Positions 6,181-6,675 of a DNA stretch of 6,675 nt are shown piece by piece (the first letter of the stretch is position 1; every line of letters starts with the position of its first letter). The notes below the pieces were generated by a model. The model ran no database searches, was not told where the DNA came from, and saw only the letters and a list, made by a program, of their open reading frames with translations. The DNA is taken from contig CAYZEZ010000263.1 of NCBI GenBank assembly GCA_964477295.1, forward strand, positions 1-6,675, read 5' to 3'. A program made the translations under genes and the position numbers. The DNA comes from CAYZEZ01 sp964477295. GTDB taxonomy: Bacteria; Bacteroidota; Bacteroidia; Bacteroidales; SM23-62.

Positions 6181-6675
6181 TTATGGGAGATAAAGATTGA
6201 TGCCTGCTGAAAACACAATTGTATTTAGAAATTGGTTCTCAGCATAAACCCGGTCAGGATAGAAATATGTCCTGAAACTGTAGCCAATTTGAACTGGAAT
6301 TTTTACGGCATTCGAAACGTTTATTATAATTCCAAACCCAGCATCGAAATTAAATATGTTAATACTAAGTTTATCATCATCATAATAGATATATCCCCTT
6401 TTTCCATATCCGGCAGCCAGTTTAATAAAATAATTTTCAAACTGTTTTCTATAAAAACCATTAGATACCCACGAATAATGTGTTCCATACATATCGTGCA
6501 TGGTCATTGATCCTGAAAAGCTGAAATCAATACCAATGAGAGAGCCTGGATTAATAAAACGACCAGCATTAATTTCAACAGAGGGCATAATATATCTGTC
6601 AACTTCTATTGAACTAGAATTAAATCTAAATTGAAAGTGGCTGCCGATTGAGTATTTATACTCTTTATCGTTTTG
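6181..6675 (-). CDS. Probable outer-membrane beta-barrel protein, C-terminal part, 5'-truncated by window edge
   Basis: The frame is open to the right edge: 164 residues are visible, 29 of them ahead of the methionine at 6588 (starting QNDKEYKYSIGSHF). That methionine is therefore probably internal, and the signal peptide is outside. I do not recognise a named family. The visible part alternates short stretches of polar/hydrophobic residues rich in Y, F, G and N with tight turns, for example FIKLAAGYG, FNFDAGFGIIINV, IPVQIGYSFRTYFY and FSAGINLYLP. This pattern is typical of transmembrane beta-strands in small Bacteroidetes outer-membrane barrels. The last strand ends in LP rather than the common terminal F or W. 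Its bases are noticeably richer in A and T than those of purC and phoH, and it is separated from phoH by 249 bp with a terminator, so it is not in the same transcript. Function unknown. Confidence 0.6.
   Translation of the reverse strand, partial: QNDKEYKYSIGSHFQFRFNSSSIEVDRYIMPSVEINAGRFINPGSLIGIDFSFSGSMTMHDMYGTHYSWVSNGFYRKQFENYFIKLAAGYGKRGYIYYDDDKLSINIFNFDAGFGIIINVSNAVKIPVQIGYSFRTYFYPDRVYAENQFLNTIVFSAGINLYLP

Noticed and set aside
6232..6510. Plus-strand open frame of 92 codons
   Set aside because: It is antisense to the beta-barrel-like gene, which has the clearer strand pattern and a hairpin past its stop.

Overview
The window looks like ordinary chromosomal DNA from a member of the Bacteroidetes (Bacteroidota). 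The clues are a fused LysM/periplasmic-binding-protein-fold envelope protein, the style of the PurC and PhoH proteins, the lack of Shine-Dalgarno sequences ahead of the genes, a TTG start for phoH, and a TAnnTTTG-type -7 promoter element upstream of phoH. This assignment is inference; the window holds no rRNA or other phylogenetic marker.

Layout: (1) Positions 3-1511, plus strand: the C-terminal part of a cation-chloride cotransporter (SLC12/CCC family), cut by the left window edge. It carries TM7-12 and the cytosolic domain and is followed by a hairpin terminator. (2) Positions 1793-5931, minus strand: three genes pointing left, in transcription order phoH, purC and a gene for a secreted protein with three LysM repeats and a type-1 periplasmic-binding fold. 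phoH and purC are 41 bp apart. purC and the LysM gene are separated by 210 bp that hold a GC-rich palindromic repeat element of about 114 bp. (3) Positions 5932-6180: a gene-free stretch with a candidate phoH promoter, a short sequence resembling a solo insertion-sequence end, and a strong hairpin. (4) Positions 6181-6675, minus strand: the C-terminal 164 residues of an AT-rich gene, probably an outer-membrane beta-barrel protein, cut by the right window edge.

The genes do not form one pathway: ion transport, purine synthesis, a PhoH-type RNA-associated NTPase, an envelope protein and an outer-membrane protein. phoH and purC may be co-transcribed. The LysM gene may be read from the same transcript or from its own promoter; the repeat element between them is a possible boundary. 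I found no CRISPR array, tRNA, intact mobile element or convincing new multigene system. The points most worth a second look are the repeat element, the LysM-binding-fold fusion, the possible insertion-sequence scar, and a 26-codon ORF wedged between the transporter stop codon and its terminator.
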